DNA from: Pseudomonas sp. LD120
Lineage (GTDB): Bacteria > Pseudomonadota > Gammaproteobacteria > Pseudomonadales > Pseudomonadaceae
NCBI RefSeq assembly: GCF_009861525.1
Contig: NZ_WVHL01000005.1
Location: forward strand, 1,922,001 to 1,986,000
Length of the DNA stretch: 64,000 nucleotides
Direction: 5' to 3'
Part shown: positions 8,371 to 17,066 of the stretch, one piece after another
How the letters are laid out: each line of letters opens with the position of its first letter
How positions within the stretch are numbered: the stretch's first letter is position 1
The notes under the pieces: generated by a model
Told to the model about the DNA's origin: nothing
The model's database searches: none
What the model saw: the letters and a program-made list of their open reading frames with translations, nothing else
Made by a program: the position numbers and the translations under genes

Positions 8371-9781
8371 TGATCTCCAGGCGGCCCAGGAGCATGCCCA
8401 GTGACAGAATCCACTTGGCAGCGTCCGGCAGGGTCGAGAAGTTGCCCGCCGGGCCAATGGTTTCTCCCAGGCCCGGGCCTACGCCGGACACGGTGCTGGC
8501 GGCGCCGGTCAGGGCGGTCATCCAGTCCAGGCCCAGCAGTGACAGGGCCAGGGCGATCATGCAAATGGTGATGGCGAAGAAGAATGAAAAGGTCAGGATC
8601 GAGCGGACGATTTCTTCGTCCAGACGGTGGCCATTGTACTTCTGCTTGATCACCGCGCGCGGGTGGATCAACTGATTGAGGTTGGCCTTGAGCAGGATGT
8701 AGGCGACCTGGAAGCGGAATATCTTGATCCCGCCGGCTGTGGAGCCCGAGCAGCCGCCGACGAATCCTAGATAAAAGAACAGCATGAGTGAGAAATTACC
8801 CCACAGGCTGTAGTCACCCAGGGCAAAGCCGGTGGTGGTGACCACCGAGGTAACGTTTAGCGCTACATGGCGCAGAGCTTCCAGCCAGTGCAGGTTGGTG
8901 GTCCACCAGTACCAGGTGGCGAGCACTATCCAGGTCACCAGCAGCAGTCCGAGCAGTCCCTGAACCTGCTGATCCTTGATCAGTGCCCGACGGTTGCCGC
9001 GCAGCGTCGCCACGTACAAGGTGAAGGGCAGGCTGCCGAGGATCATCACCACCACCGCGACCCAATGCACTGCCGGTTGTTTCCAGTGGGCCAGGGAGTC
9101 GTCAGAAGTGGAAAATCCGCCAGTGGAGATCGCCGACATTGCGTGGTTGATGGCATCGAAGATATTCATCCCGGCCCACCAAAACGCCAGGCTGCCGAGG
9201 ATGGTGATGCCGACATAAGTGGCAACAATCAGCCGCGCCACCATGTGCGAGCGTGGCATGACCTTTTCTGATCGGTCCGAGGACTCGGTCTGGAACAGGC
9301 GCATACCGCCAATGCGCAACAGCGGCAGAATTGCCACTGCCATGCCGATAAAGCCGATGCCTCCCAGCCAGTGCAGCATCGAACGCCAGATCAGAATCCC
9401 TGGAGACATGCTGTCCAGGCCGCTGAGCACGGTGGCACCGGTTGCGGTAATGCCGGACATGCTTTCGAAGAACGAGTCGGTGTAACTGATGTGCTGGGTC
9501 AGCAGGAACGGCAAGGCGGCGAAGATGCACACCACCACCCAACTGGACACCGTTAGCAGGTACATGTCCCGGGGGCGCAGGTGGATGTGTTCGGGACGCC
9601 CGGGAATGACCAGTGCCAGGCCGGCAATGAAGGTGATCATGCTGGCCCAGAGAAAGGACGGCAGATCGCCAGTGCGCTCGAAGATCACCAGTGTTGCCAT
9701 CGGCACTACCATGGCGATGGCCAGGGTGATGAGGAAGATGCCGATGATGAAACCAATGATCCTTAGGGTCGGCAGCGCCAT
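8327..9781 (-). CDS. trkH: Trk system potassium uptake protein TrkH
   Basis: The 484-residue polytopic protein matches TrkH in length and layout: an N-terminal helical pair, then four membrane-pore-membrane repeats with glycine-containing filter loops (for example the GCSGSTAGGIKIFRF region). It forms the membrane channel that works with the cytoplasmic NAD-binding TrkA to take up K+. The ATG at 9781 starts MALPTLRIIGF and gives the expected family length; a longer reading to 9850 adds an implausible arginine-rich leader. Its 3' end overlaps the AraC gene by 44 bases in antisense. In P. aeruginosa trkH is also close to a nitroreductase gene and the cpx cluster. Confidence 0.95.
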   Translation of the reverse strand: MALPTLRIIGFIIGIFLITLAIAMVVPMATLVIFERTGDLPSFLWASMITFIAGLALVIPGRPEHIHLRPRDMYLLTVSSWVVVCIFAALPFLLTQHISYTDSFFESMSGITATGATVLSGLDSMSPGILIWRSMLHWLGGIGFIGMAVAILPLLRIGGMRLFQTESSDRSEKVMPRSHMVARLIVATYVGITILGSLAFWWAGMNIFDAINHAMSAISTGGFSTSDDSLAHWKQPAVHWVAVVVMILGSLPFTLYVATLRGNRRALIKDQQVQGLLGLLLVTWIVLATWYWWTTNLHWLEALRHVALNVTSVVTTTGFALGDYSLWGNFSLMLFFYLGFVGGCSGSTAGGIKIFRFQVAYILLKANLNQLIHPRAVIKQKYNGHRLDEEIVRSILTFSFFFAITICMIALALSLLGLDWMTALTGAASTVSGVGPGLGETIGPAGNFSTLPDAAKWILSLGMLLGRLEIITVFVLCIPAFWRH

Positions 9782-9903
9782 GTGTTCCGCTCGGGCAGGA
9801 GTGAGAAGGGCGCCCATTCTACCTACGGGGCGGGGCATGTAAACCGGCACCCCTCTGGCAGATGCCGCTAGAATAGGCGGACATTTTTTTCAGGAGGTGG
9901 CCG

Positions 9904-10470
9904 ATGGAGGCTCTCGACGCTTTGCTCAACCGTGTTTCCGTGCCACGTCTGGTGGAACCTGCTCCCACTGTGGCACAACGCGAAGCACTGTTCGCCGCCG
10001 CCTTGCGGGCACCCGATCATGGACAGTTGCGCCCCTGGCGGTTTCTGACCGTTGAGGGTGAAGCACGTGATCAGTTGGGGGCGCTGTTGGTGGAAGCGGT
10101 GCAACTGGAGGGCGGCGAGGTCACCCAGGCAGCCTTGGACAAGGCGCGCGCCATGCCTCTGCGAGCGCCCCTGGTGGTTGTGGTAGTGGCCCGCTTGCAG
10201 GAGCATTTCAAGGTGCCCAAGTCCGAGCAACGGCTGGCGGCTGGCTGCGCGGCTCATGGCATTCTGTTGGCTGCTTACGCCCAGGGCGTCGGTGCCGTGT
10301 GGCGCACGGGCGAGTTGTCCTACTCGTCCCATGTGGCCAAGGGGTTGGGGCTGGCAGAGGGGGAAGAGATCATTGCCTTCCTGTACCTGGGTACGCCGCT
10401 GAACGAGCCACGGGTTGCACCGAAAGTCGATACAGCCGAGTTCGTCAGCGCCTGGACCGCCAAAGCCTGA
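9904..10470 (+). CDS. Nitroreductase family protein (YdjA-like)
   Basis: The 188-residue protein is at the short end of the FMN-dependent nitroreductase superfamily. FMN-contact features are visible: APDHGQLRPWRF near residue 36, where YdjA-type proteins have the A-P-S/D-x-x-x-x-P-W/R motif, and the late GAVWRTGELSYSS loop. YdjA-type enzymes are small homodimeric NAD(P)H-dependent reductases with unknown natural substrates. An AGGAGG lies 4-9 bases before the ATG at 9904. Transcription is divergent from trkH with 122 bases between starts. Confidence 0.88.
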   Translation: MEALDALLNRVSVPRLVEPAPTVAQREALFAAALRAPDHGQLRPWRFLTVEGEARDQLGALLVEAVQLEGGEVTQAALDKARAMPLRAPLVVVVVARLQEHFKVPKSEQRLAAGCAAHGILLAAYAQGVGAVWRTGELSYSSHVAKGLGLAEGEEIIAFLYLGTPLNEPRVAPKVDTAEFVSAWTAKA

Positions 10471-10497
10471 TCTTTGCTCTCACGCTTGTGGCTACAT

Positions 10498-10545
10498 CGC
10501 GGGCCAGCTGCTTCTGCTGATCATGGCAGTAGCGACTGGCCCGCG
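10498..10545. terminator. Hairpin between convergent nitroreductase and cpxS genes
   Basis: CGCGGGCCAG (10498-10507) pairs perfectly with CTGGCCCGCG (10536-10545) across a 28-base loop in the 81-bp convergent gap. There is no T-run on either strand, so it is a probable 3'-end structure rather than a classical intrinsic terminator. Confidence 0.45.
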
Positions 10546-10551
10546 TTGCAT

Positions 10552-11892
10552 TCAGGCCGGCCCCGGCGCGCCCGGAACCAGGGGCAACTCCAGGGTGGCG
10601 ACGAATCCGCCCTGAGGATGATTGGCCAGTATCAGGCAGCCGCCATGACGTTCTGCGGCGCGGCGGGCGATGGCCAGTCCCAGTCCATGGCCTGGAGCGC
10701 TTTGTCCTGGGGCGCGGAAGAAGGGCTCCCCCAGTTGGCTCAGGTGCTGTGCCTCCACTCCGGGGCCATGATCGCGCACGCTGATCAGGACCTTGTCGCC
10801 CTGGCGCTGGGCTTGTACTTCGATGGGGCGGCCGGCCGGATTGAAACGCTGGGCGTTACGCAGCAGGTTATCCAGGGCGCGTTCGAGCATCGTTGGCCAG
10901 CCGCGCAGGCTCAGATGCCCTTGGGCATCGATTTGTACCCGTTGCTCGGGACAGGCCAACTGTGCGTCTTTCTGCAAGGCCAGTAGCAAGGCGTTGAGGT
11001 CCACCTCTTCGGCACTGGCATTGTCCGCGTCGACCCGAGCCAGCACCAGAATTTCGCTGATCAATGCTTCCAGGCGATCACACTCGCGGGTCAGGCGCGG
11101 CCAGAGTCTTTCCCGCTCCTGCGGGGCTGCCCGTTCCGCCAGCGCCAGGGCAATACGTAGGCGCGCCAAGGGCGAGCGCAGTTCATGGGAGACATCCCGA
11201 AGCAGTTGGCGCTGGCTGCCGATCAAACCTTGCAGGCGCGAGCCCATGCGGTTGAAGTCCCGGGCCAGCACGCCGAATTCATCTCGGCGGTTGGCCAGGC
11301 GCGCCAGGCTGTTTTGCTGGTAAGTGGCTTGGCCCAGGTCGTGTACCGCGCCGCGTAGACGACTTAAGGGGCGGGTGATGGACAGTGTCACGAGCAGACT
11401 GAGCAGGGTCAGGACCACCAGGGCGATGGCCAGGGCGCTGAGTGGCCAGGTCAGACTGTCGCGGTGCCAGGCGTCCAATTCCGGGTGGGGAATGCGATAG
11501 ATGAACAGGTAAGTGTCACCAGTGTTCGGGCTGGTGTATTCCGCCGTCAGGCGGCGCCAGGGCAGTTGCCGGTCGTCGTTGTGCCGTCGGGCCTCGAAGG
11601 CGGCAGCACGCCTGGGGAAAGTTCCACTGACCACCGGATCGCCGCTTTCGTTGAGCACTTGAACGTCAATGTGAAACTGACGCTTGCGTTGGCGAAGAAT
11701 GTTTTGGGCGGCATCTGCGCCTTGAGTTTCGTAGGTGTGCGTCCATTCCTCGGCGAGGCTGCTGAGCCCCGGATGCCGACTGAGAATCCACGCGTCCTGA
11801 TTGAGCATGTGCCCGAGCAGGATCGACAGCCCTGCAACCAGGCTGATGGCTAGCCAGAAACTGGCCAGGATGCGCCAGAACAGTGAACGCAC
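10552..11892 (-). CDS. cpxS: Sensor histidine kinase CpxS/CpxA-like
   Basis: The 446-residue kinase has a first membrane helix (about 7-28), a periplasmic domain (about 30-145), a second helix (about 148-172), a HAMP linker, the phosphoacceptor box DVSHELRSPLARLR with His236, and an HATPase domain with the N box NLLRNAQRF and G boxes DHGPGVE and GHGLGLAIA. It should sense envelope stress and phosphorylate the CpxR homologue encoded upstream. The GTG at 11892 is preferred because AAGGAG lies 6 bases before it. It is the last gene of the minus-strand cpxR-cpxP-cpxS run. Confidence 0.9.
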   Translation of the reverse strand: MRSLFWRILASFWLAISLVAGLSILLGHMLNQDAWILSRHPGLSSLAEEWTHTYETQGADAAQNILRQRKRQFHIDVQVLNESGDPVVSGTFPRRAAAFEARRHNDDRQLPWRRLTAEYTSPNTGDTYLFIYRIPHPELDAWHRDSLTWPLSALAIALVVLTLLSLLVTLSITRPLSRLRGAVHDLGQATYQQNSLARLANRRDEFGVLARDFNRMGSRLQGLIGSQRQLLRDVSHELRSPLARLRIALALAERAAPQERERLWPRLTRECDRLEALISEILVLARVDADNASAEEVDLNALLLALQKDAQLACPEQRVQIDAQGHLSLRGWPTMLERALDNLLRNAQRFNPAGRPIEVQAQRQGDKVLISVRDHGPGVEAQHLSQLGEPFFRAPGQSAPGHGLGLAIARRAAERHGGCLILANHPQGGFVATLELPLVPGAPGPA

Positions 11893-11956
11893 AGCAACTC
11901 CTTGAACGCAGAAAGCCCAGTGGGGGGGCACTGGGCTGGGGTTGAACGCTAACGCA

Positions 11957-12394
11957 TTATTGCGCTGTTTGCGGTTGTTGCGCTTTCCAGGCCTTGAATT
12001 GGGCCCATTCGGCGCGGCGTTCCTGTTGTTTCTTCAGCATGGCGTCGAATTCTTTCTGCTGCTCAGGCTTGAGCAAACCACGGATCTCGGCCTGGGTTTT
12101 CTGCTGCTTGGCGGCCAGTTCGTCCTTCATGGCTTTCTGGTCGGCTGGGGAGAGTTTTTCCAGATACTTGGCCATGACGGCCTTGCGTTGGTGCATCTGC
12201 TCCCCCATCAGCTTGCCGATCTGCTGGCGCTGTTCGCGGCTTAGGTCCAGTTGGCTGAAGGGGCCTTTGCCGCGCATGTGTTCACTGTGCCGATGGCCGT
12301 CCATTGGGCCCATTGGGCCGTTGCCTTCCGGCATGGCCATGGCCACGGTTGGCAGGGCGGCGGCGAGCATCAGAGCGATCAGGGTCTTGCGCAT
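11957..12394 (-). CDS. Periplasmic CpxP/Spy-family chaperone-like protein
   Basis: The 145-residue protein has a clear signal peptide (about residues 1-20, ending AMA). A histidine/methionine-rich stretch (about 22-42) follows, then a helical domain with LTxxQ-like motifs: LSREQRQQI near 52 and LKPEQQKEF near 108. CpxP and Spy proteins of this fold bind unfolded periplasmic proteins, and CpxP inhibits its cognate kinase. Its place between cpxR and cpxS supports a role as a feedback regulator or stress chaperone. The His/Met-rich N-terminus could bind copper or zinc, which is inference. Confidence 0.85.
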   Translation of the reverse strand: MRKTLIALMLAAALPTVAMAMPEGNGPMGPMDGHRHSEHMRGKGPFSQLDLSREQRQQIGKLMGEQMHQRKAVMAKYLEKLSPADQKAMKDELAAKQQKTQAEIRGLLKPEQQKEFDAMLKKQQERRAEWAQFKAWKAQQPQTAQ

Positions 12395-12540
12395 GGTGTA
12401 TCTCCTTGTCTCATTCCCGGTCAGTTCCGGATGAGCTCAGGCTACGCAAATCAAGGTCAGCGGCGGTCAGGGGAGGGTAAAGCTTGGGTAAAGACGTTTA
12501 TCCGTCGCCCTGACAAAACCCTGTAACCGCAGTTGCAGGG

Positions 12541-13218
12541 CTACAGGCTGTAGTAGTAGCCGCGGCTGCGCAGGGCAACGATGCGTGGGCGACCGTCAGG
12601 GTGTGGGCCGATCTTTTTGCGCAGGTTGCTGACGTGCATGTCCAGGCTGCGGTCGTACAGAGTCAGTTTGCGGCCTAGGGCGATCTGCGCCAGTTCCTGT
12701 TTGTCCAAGGGTTCGCCAGGCTGCTTGAGCAGGGCTTCCAGCAGACGGCTTTCGGAAACCGTCAGGCTGATGTCCTGATCATCCAGGGTGACCACGCCAC
12801 GGATCGTGCTGAAGCACAGGTCGCCCAGCTCCATCTGGCTGGAAGCCGCCACCGGGTGGCTGCGGCGCAATACGGCGCGCAGGCGGGCGGTGAGTTCACG
12901 GGGGTCGCAGGGTTTGGCCAGGTAATCGTCGGCGCCCAGTTCCAGGCCGAGGATCCGGTCCAGGGGTTCGCCACGGGCCGAAAGCATCAGTACCGGCAGA
13001 TCGGGGTGATCGTTACGCAGTTGCTTGAGCAATTCCAGGCCGCTGCCGTCGGGCAGCATCACATCCAGCACCACTGCCGCCGGCGCGGTTTCGGCCAAGG
13101 CCCTGCGTGCGCTCAGGCCATCGTGGCAGGCGCGCACCTGGAACCCTTCCTGGGCCAGCCAACTGCTCAGAAGTTCACACAACTCCTGATCATCATCAAT
13201 CAGTAACAGGTCGCTCAT
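12541..13218 (-). CDS. cpxR: OmpR/CpxR-family response regulator
   Basis: The 225-residue protein has a receiver domain (residues 1-115; acidic pocket DDD at 8-10, phosphoacceptor Asp52 in VVLDVMLPDG, conserved Lys in LAKPCDP near 102) and an OmpR-type winged helix (about 130-225, ending RSRGYYYSL). It is the partner of the CpxS kinase encoded downstream in the same run. Its ATG lies 8 bases after the preceding coiled-coil gene, suggesting co-transcription. Confidence 0.93.
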   Translation of the reverse strand: MSDLLLIDDDQELCELLSSWLAQEGFQVRACHDGLSARRALAETAPAAVVLDVMLPDGSGLELLKQLRNDHPDLPVLMLSARGEPLDRILGLELGADDYLAKPCDPRELTARLRAVLRRSHPVAASSQMELGDLCFSTIRGVVTLDDQDISLTVSESRLLEALLKQPGEPLDKQELAQIALGRKLTLYDRSLDMHVSNLRKKIGPHPDGRPRIVALRSRGYYYSL

Positions 13219-13225
13219 GAATCAC

Positions 13226-13636
13226 TCAATTTAGCCATTGTCGACGCTTGCGGTGCCCGCCACTGGCAAAGATACCGCAGAGCAGGGCCAGCAAGGCCAC
13301 TCCGCCGCCGATGACGAACCATTGCTGCTGATCGGTCAGGAGCCGCGGTGTCGGGTGAGCCTGGGTTTCTTTGAGTTGCAGCTTGAGGCGCTGATTCTCC
13401 TGGCGCAAGCGGATCAGTTGCGGGCTTTCGCGTTCGCTATCGGCGCTTTGCAATTGTTTGCTCAGTTGGTCACGCAGGCGCTCGCTCTCTTTCAAGCGTT
13501 GCTGCAACTCGGTGATCTGACTGCCGGCGCTCAGGGACAGCGGCGTCGAATGGCCGGTTTCCTGGGGTTCCTCGGCAAGGGCCGGAGCCCCGATCGATAA
13601 CATGACCAACAGTAGACACAGCGGACCTTGTCGCAT
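13226..13636 (-). CDS. Predicted secreted coiled-coil protein with C-terminal membrane anchor
   Basis: The 136-residue protein has a signal peptide (about 1-21, ending ALA), a heptad-rich coiled coil at about 43-95 with repeated Leu/Gln/Arg, a hydrophobic membrane helix at about 106-124, and a basic RKRR tail. The layout resembles the distal part of the TIGR04211/YgiM-type periplasmic proteins, but the SH3 domain expected there is absent. It sits 8 bases before cpxR and after yciI, so it is probably expressed with the cpx system. I do not know a function. The ATG at 13636 places the signal peptide at the N-terminus. Confidence 0.75.
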   Translation of the reverse strand: MRQGPLCLLLVMLSIGAPALAEEPQETGHSTPLSLSAGSQITELQQRLKESERLRDQLSKQLQSADSERESPQLIRLRQENQRLKLQLKETQAHPTPRLLTDQQQWFVIGGGVALLALLCGIFASGGHRKRRQWLN

Positions 13637-13746
13637 CGAAACTCCTGATTCCAATCGAGTGTTGGGCAGGTTGTCGGCCGGCGAACGAGAATAATGAGCG
13701 ATTGAGAACGCGATGAGCCAGGAAGGTTCATCGCGTCAGGGAGCAA

Positions 13747-14046
13747 TTACGGCATCGACTGCCTGAACGGCTTGACCACAACATTGGCGTAGACGCCAGC
13801 GGTCACGAAGGGATCGGCCTCGGCCCAGGCTTGGGCGGCGCCCAGGGACTCGAACTGGGCCACGATCAAGCTGCCGCTGAAACCGGCGTCGCCGGGGTCA
13901 TTGCTGTCGATCGCCGGGTGCGGGCCGGCCAGCACCACACGCCCTTCATCCTTGAGTACTTGCAGCCGCTCCAGGTGCGCCGGGCGTGCGGCCAGGCGTT
14001 TTTCCAGGGAGTTGGCGACGTCTGTGGCAATGATTGCGTAAAGCAT
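13747..14046 (-). CDS. yciI: YciI-like protein
   Basis: This 99-residue protein of the YCII/dimeric ferredoxin-like superfamily has the family length and the conserved His-Asp region in RPAHLERLQ and AGPHPAIDS, with the C-terminal AEADPFVTAGVYANV motif. The enzymatic role in Gram-negatives is not settled. The start codon is one base after the yciB stop codon, so yciB and yciI should be translated from the same mRNA. Confidence 0.92.
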   Translation of the reverse strand: MLYAIIATDVANSLEKRLAARPAHLERLQVLKDEGRVVLAGPHPAIDSNDPGDAGFSGSLIVAQFESLGAAQAWAEADPFVTAGVYANVVVKPFRQSMP

Positions 14047-14047
14047 G

Positions 14048-14644
14048 TCAGTCCTCGGTTTTCGGGGTAGTGGGATCGGTGTCATGCAGGTGGCGCGACA
14101 GGTAGATGCCCTGGCCCACCAGGAACAGTACGGTCATGCCCAGGCTGCCGAAGACCTTGAAGTCGACCCAAATGCTCTGGAAGGTGAAGGCAACGAACAG
14201 GTTGGCTGCGCCACAGAACAGGAAAAAGGCGATCCAGGCGATGTTCAAGCGGGTCCACACCGGGGCTGGCAGGGTCAGGGCATGGCCCATGATGCGCTTG
14301 ATCAGCAGGCGGTCACCGATGAAATGGCTGCCGATGAAGGCCAGGGCGAATAGCCAGTTGACCACCGGGGCTTTCCACTTAAGGAAGGTTTCGCTATGGA
14401 AGGCCAGGGTCAGGCTACCAAAGACCAGGCAGGCAATCAGGGTCAGCCATTGGCTTTTTTCCAATCTGCGCTGGGAGATGAACAGTGCACCGTACACCAC
14501 CAGGGAACTGATGATCAGCACCGCGGTGGCGCTGTAGATGCCACCCAAGGTGACTTCGTGACCGGCAAGGTCGACGACGCGAGGATCAATTTTGTAGACG
14601 ATGAAAAACAGGAACAGCGGGATGAAGTCGATGAATTGTTTCAC
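14048..14644 (-). CDS. yciB: YciB/IspA inner membrane-spanning protein
   Basis: The 198-residue protein has five to six hydrophobic helices and the family start KQFIDFIPLFLFF, which marks YciB (formerly intracellular septation protein A). YciB takes part in cell envelope maintenance and interacts with division and elongation proteins in E. coli. GTG at 14644 is taken as the start because it precedes the family N-terminus; no better ATG is nearby. It heads a minus-strand run toward cpxR and is divergent from the PHP gene. Confidence 0.92.
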   Translation of the reverse strand: MKQFIDFIPLFLFFIVYKIDPRVVDLAGHEVTLGGIYSATAVLIISSLVVYGALFISQRRLEKSQWLTLIACLVFGSLTLAFHSETFLKWKAPVVNWLFALAFIGSHFIGDRLLIKRIMGHALTLPAPVWTRLNIAWIAFFLFCGAANLFVAFTFQSIWVDFKVFGSLGMTVLFLVGQGIYLSRHLHDTDPTTPKTED

Positions 14645-14731
14645 AGTGGCAGCCAGAAGCAGGATGTGGCGGCATAATAACAAACATCCTTGGTCGCGAA
14701 AGCGCCAGCTGACTTGAGGTTTTATCATCCT

Positions 14732-15592
14732 GTGAATGTCGATTTGCACTGCCATAGCACGGCCTCCGACGGCGCCCTGGCGCCTGCGGTTCTGGTTGCG
14801 CGTGCGTACGAGAGAGGCGTGCGAATCCTGTCCCTGACCGACCACGACACCCTCGAAGGCTTGGCGGAGGCTCGTCAGGCCGCGCAGTCGTTGGGGATGC
14901 AGTTGGTCAATGGCGTTGAGTTGTCCTGTACCTGGGGCGGCGCCACCATTCATGTACTGGGCTACGGGTTCGACACTCATGCGCCGGCGCTGGTGGCGGC
15001 CATCAATCAATTGCACGACGGACGCTGGCTACGCGCCGAAGAAATCAGTCGCAAACTCGCCCTTAAAGGCATGCCCGGGGCGCTGCAAGGCGCGCGGGCG
15101 ATCCAGCAGGAATTGGGTGACAGTGGCAATGCTCCGGCGCGGCCGCACTTTGCCGACTTTCTGGTGCGTGCCGGTTTCGTCAAGGACCGCGCCGAGGCCT
15201 TCCGTAAATGGTTGGGGGCGGGGAAGCTGGGTGACGTCAAACAGCACTGGCCGACCCTGGAAGAAACCGTTGGCACGCTGCGTGAATCGGGGGCTTGGGT
15301 CAGTCTGGCTCATCCCTGGCATTATGATTTCACCCGCAGTAAGCGTCGCCGTTTGATTGCCGACTATATTCAAGCCGGTGGCCATGCAATTGAAGTGGTC
15401 AATGGCCATCAACCTGCGGAGCAAGTGGGCAGTCTGGCAATCCTTGCCCGTGAATTCGGACTGCTGGTCAGCGCTGGCAGTGACTTTCATGGTCCAGGTG
15501 GCTGGTCCGAGATCGGTGAGTATCGTCCGGTCCCCGAGGATCTGCCGCCGCTATGGTGTCGCTTCAAACATGAGCCAATTATTGCCGCCTGA
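14732..15592 (+). CDS. PHP-domain phosphoesterase (RNase AM/YciV-like)
   Basis: The 286-residue PHP-fold hydrolase has metal-binding signatures at the very start (DLHCHSTASDG), LTDHDT near residue 38, a VSLAHPW segment near 195, and SAGSDFH near 255. The E. coli homologue YciV (RNase AM) trims 5' ends of rRNA and degrades 3',5'-pAp. GTG at 14732 was chosen because it directly precedes the family start VDLHCHS. It starts the plus-strand run with yciO, scpA and scpB, and overlaps nothing upstream. Confidence 0.88.
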   Translation: MNVDLHCHSTASDGALAPAVLVARAYERGVRILSLTDHDTLEGLAEARQAAQSLGMQLVNGVELSCTWGGATIHVLGYGFDTHAPALVAAINQLHDGRWLRAEEISRKLALKGMPGALQGARAIQQELGDSGNAPARPHFADFLVRAGFVKDRAEAFRKWLGAGKLGDVKQHWPTLEETVGTLRESGAWVSLAHPWHYDFTRSKRRRLIADYIQAGGHAIEVVNGHQPAEQVGSLAILAREFGLLVSAGSDFHGPGGWSEIGEYRPVPEDLPPLWCRFKHEPIIAA

Positions 15593-15605
15593 ACAGGTAG
15601 AGACA

Positions 15606-16235
15606 GTGAGTCAATTTTTCCAGATCCACCCGGAAAACCCCCAGCCACGCCTGATCAAACAGGCCGTCGAGATCATTCGCGGCGGTGGCGTGGTGATTTA
15701 TCCCACCGACTCCTCCTACGCCGTTGCCTGCCAAATGGGCGACAAGGGCGCGATCGAGCGGGTCCGGCGCTTGCGTCAGCTGGACGACAAGCACAACTTC
15801 GCGCTGATCTGCAGCGATTTGTCGCAGTTGGGGTTGTTCGCCAAGATCGACACCGGCACCTTCCGCCTGCTCAAGGCTCATGTGCCGGGGCCTTACACCT
15901 TCATCCTCAATGCTACCCGCGAAGTGCCACGCCTGTTGCTGCACCCGAAACGTCGCACCATCGGCCTGCGGGTACCGAGCAACCCGATTGCCCTGGCGCT
16001 GCTGGCTGAGCTGGGCGAACCGCTGATGAGCGTGAGCCTGATCATGCCCGGTGATACCGAAGCCTTGAGCGATCCCTATGAGATGCGCCAGTTGTTGGAG
16101 CATCAGGTGGACCTGATCATCGACGGCGGCTTTGGCAGCACCGAGTCCTCCACGGTGATCAGCCTGGCTGATGGCGAGCCGGAAGTGATCCGCGTCGGTT
16201 GCGGCGACCCCGCGCCGTTCATGGCCGAGGCCTAG
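15606..16235 (+). CDS. YciO/Sua5/YrdC-family L-threonylcarbamoyladenylate synthase-like protein
   Basis: The 209-residue YrdC-fold protein has the nucleotide-binding features of the family: KQAVEIIRGGGVVIYPTDSS near residue 15, the K-x-R-x-x-x-N-like region around RQLDDKHNFALIC, and the RVP segment TIGLRVPSN near 125. YciO is the paralogue of TsaC, which makes threonylcarbamoyl-AMP for tRNA t6A. The GTG at 15606 fits the family start SQFFQIHP; an ATG at 15570, inside the PHP gene, would add 12 residues. The stop is directly abutted by the scpA ATG. Confidence 0.88.
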   Translation: MSQFFQIHPENPQPRLIKQAVEIIRGGGVVIYPTDSSYAVACQMGDKGAIERVRRLRQLDDKHNFALICSDLSQLGLFAKIDTGTFRLLKAHVPGPYTFILNATREVPRLLLHPKRRTIGLRVPSNPIALALLAELGEPLMSVSLIMPGDTEALSDPYEMRQLLEHQVDLIIDGGFGSTESSTVISLADGEPEVIRVGCGDPAPFMAEA

Positions 16236-17054
16236 ATGTCTGCAGTGGAAACCGTTGACGAGCAGGCTGGTGCCCAACAGGAGCTGCCATTCGCCATGGT
16301 CTACGGCCAGGCGGTCATGGAAATGCCCCTGGACCTGTACATCCCCCCGGATGCCCTGGAGGTCTTCCTTGAAGCCTTCGAAGGCCCGTTGGACTTGTTG
16401 CTGTACCTGATCCGCAAACAGAACATCAACATCCTTGACATCCCGGTGGCGGAAATCACCCGTCAGTACATGGGGTATGTGGAGTTGATGCAGTCGGTGC
16501 GCCTGGAGTTGGCTGCCGAATACCTGGTGATGGCGGCCATGCTGGCCGAGATCAAGTCACGGATGCTCCTTCCGCGCTCCGCCGAGGTCGAGGAAGAAGA
16601 GGACGACCCGAGAGCTGAACTGATCCGCCGCCTGCAGGAATATGAGCGCTTCAAGGCCGCCGCCGAAGGCATCGATGGCCTGAGCCGGGTTGGTCGCGAC
16701 GTGGTGGTGCCCAAGCTTGATGCTCCTGAGGCCCGGGCGCGCAAGCTGCTTCCGGATGTGGCGCTGGAAGAGTTGCTGATGTCCATGGCCGAGGTGCTAC
16801 GCCGGGGCGACATGTTCGAAAACCACCAGGTCAGCCGCGAGGCCCTGTCTACCCGCGAGCGCATGAGCGATGTGCTGGAGCGGCTCAAGGGCGGTGGTTT
16901 CGTGCCCTTTGTCGAGCTGTTCACCGCCGAGGAAGGGCGCTTGGGGGTGGTGGTGACCTTTATGGCGATCCTCGAACTGGTCAAGGAATCCCTGGTCGAG
17001 CTGGTGCAGAATGAGCCCTTTGCGGCCATCCACGTACGGGCGCGAGCCGAATAA
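16236..17054 (+). CDS. scpA: Segregation and condensation protein A (kleisin)
   Basis: The 272-residue protein contains the ScpA N-terminal signature FEGPLDLLLYLIRKQNINILDI (start near residue 48) and helices that bind the SMC neck. The C-terminal winged helix (about 190-265) is the SMC-head contact. ScpA bridges SMC heads and recruits ScpB to form condensin. The start codon follows the yciO stop codon with no gap, and scpB begins 12 bases after its stop, so the set is one transcription unit. Confidence 0.95.
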   Translation: MSAVETVDEQAGAQQELPFAMVYGQAVMEMPLDLYIPPDALEVFLEAFEGPLDLLLYLIRKQNINILDIPVAEITRQYMGYVELMQSVRLELAAEYLVMAAMLAEIKSRMLLPRSAEVEEEEDDPRAELIRRLQEYERFKAAAEGIDGLSRVGRDVVVPKLDAPEARARKLLPDVALEELLMSMAEVLRRGDMFENHQVSREALSTRERMSDVLERLKGGGFVPFVELFTAEEGRLGVVVTFMAILELVKESLVELVQNEPFAAIHVRARAE

Positions 17055-17066
17055 CGAGCTTAAATC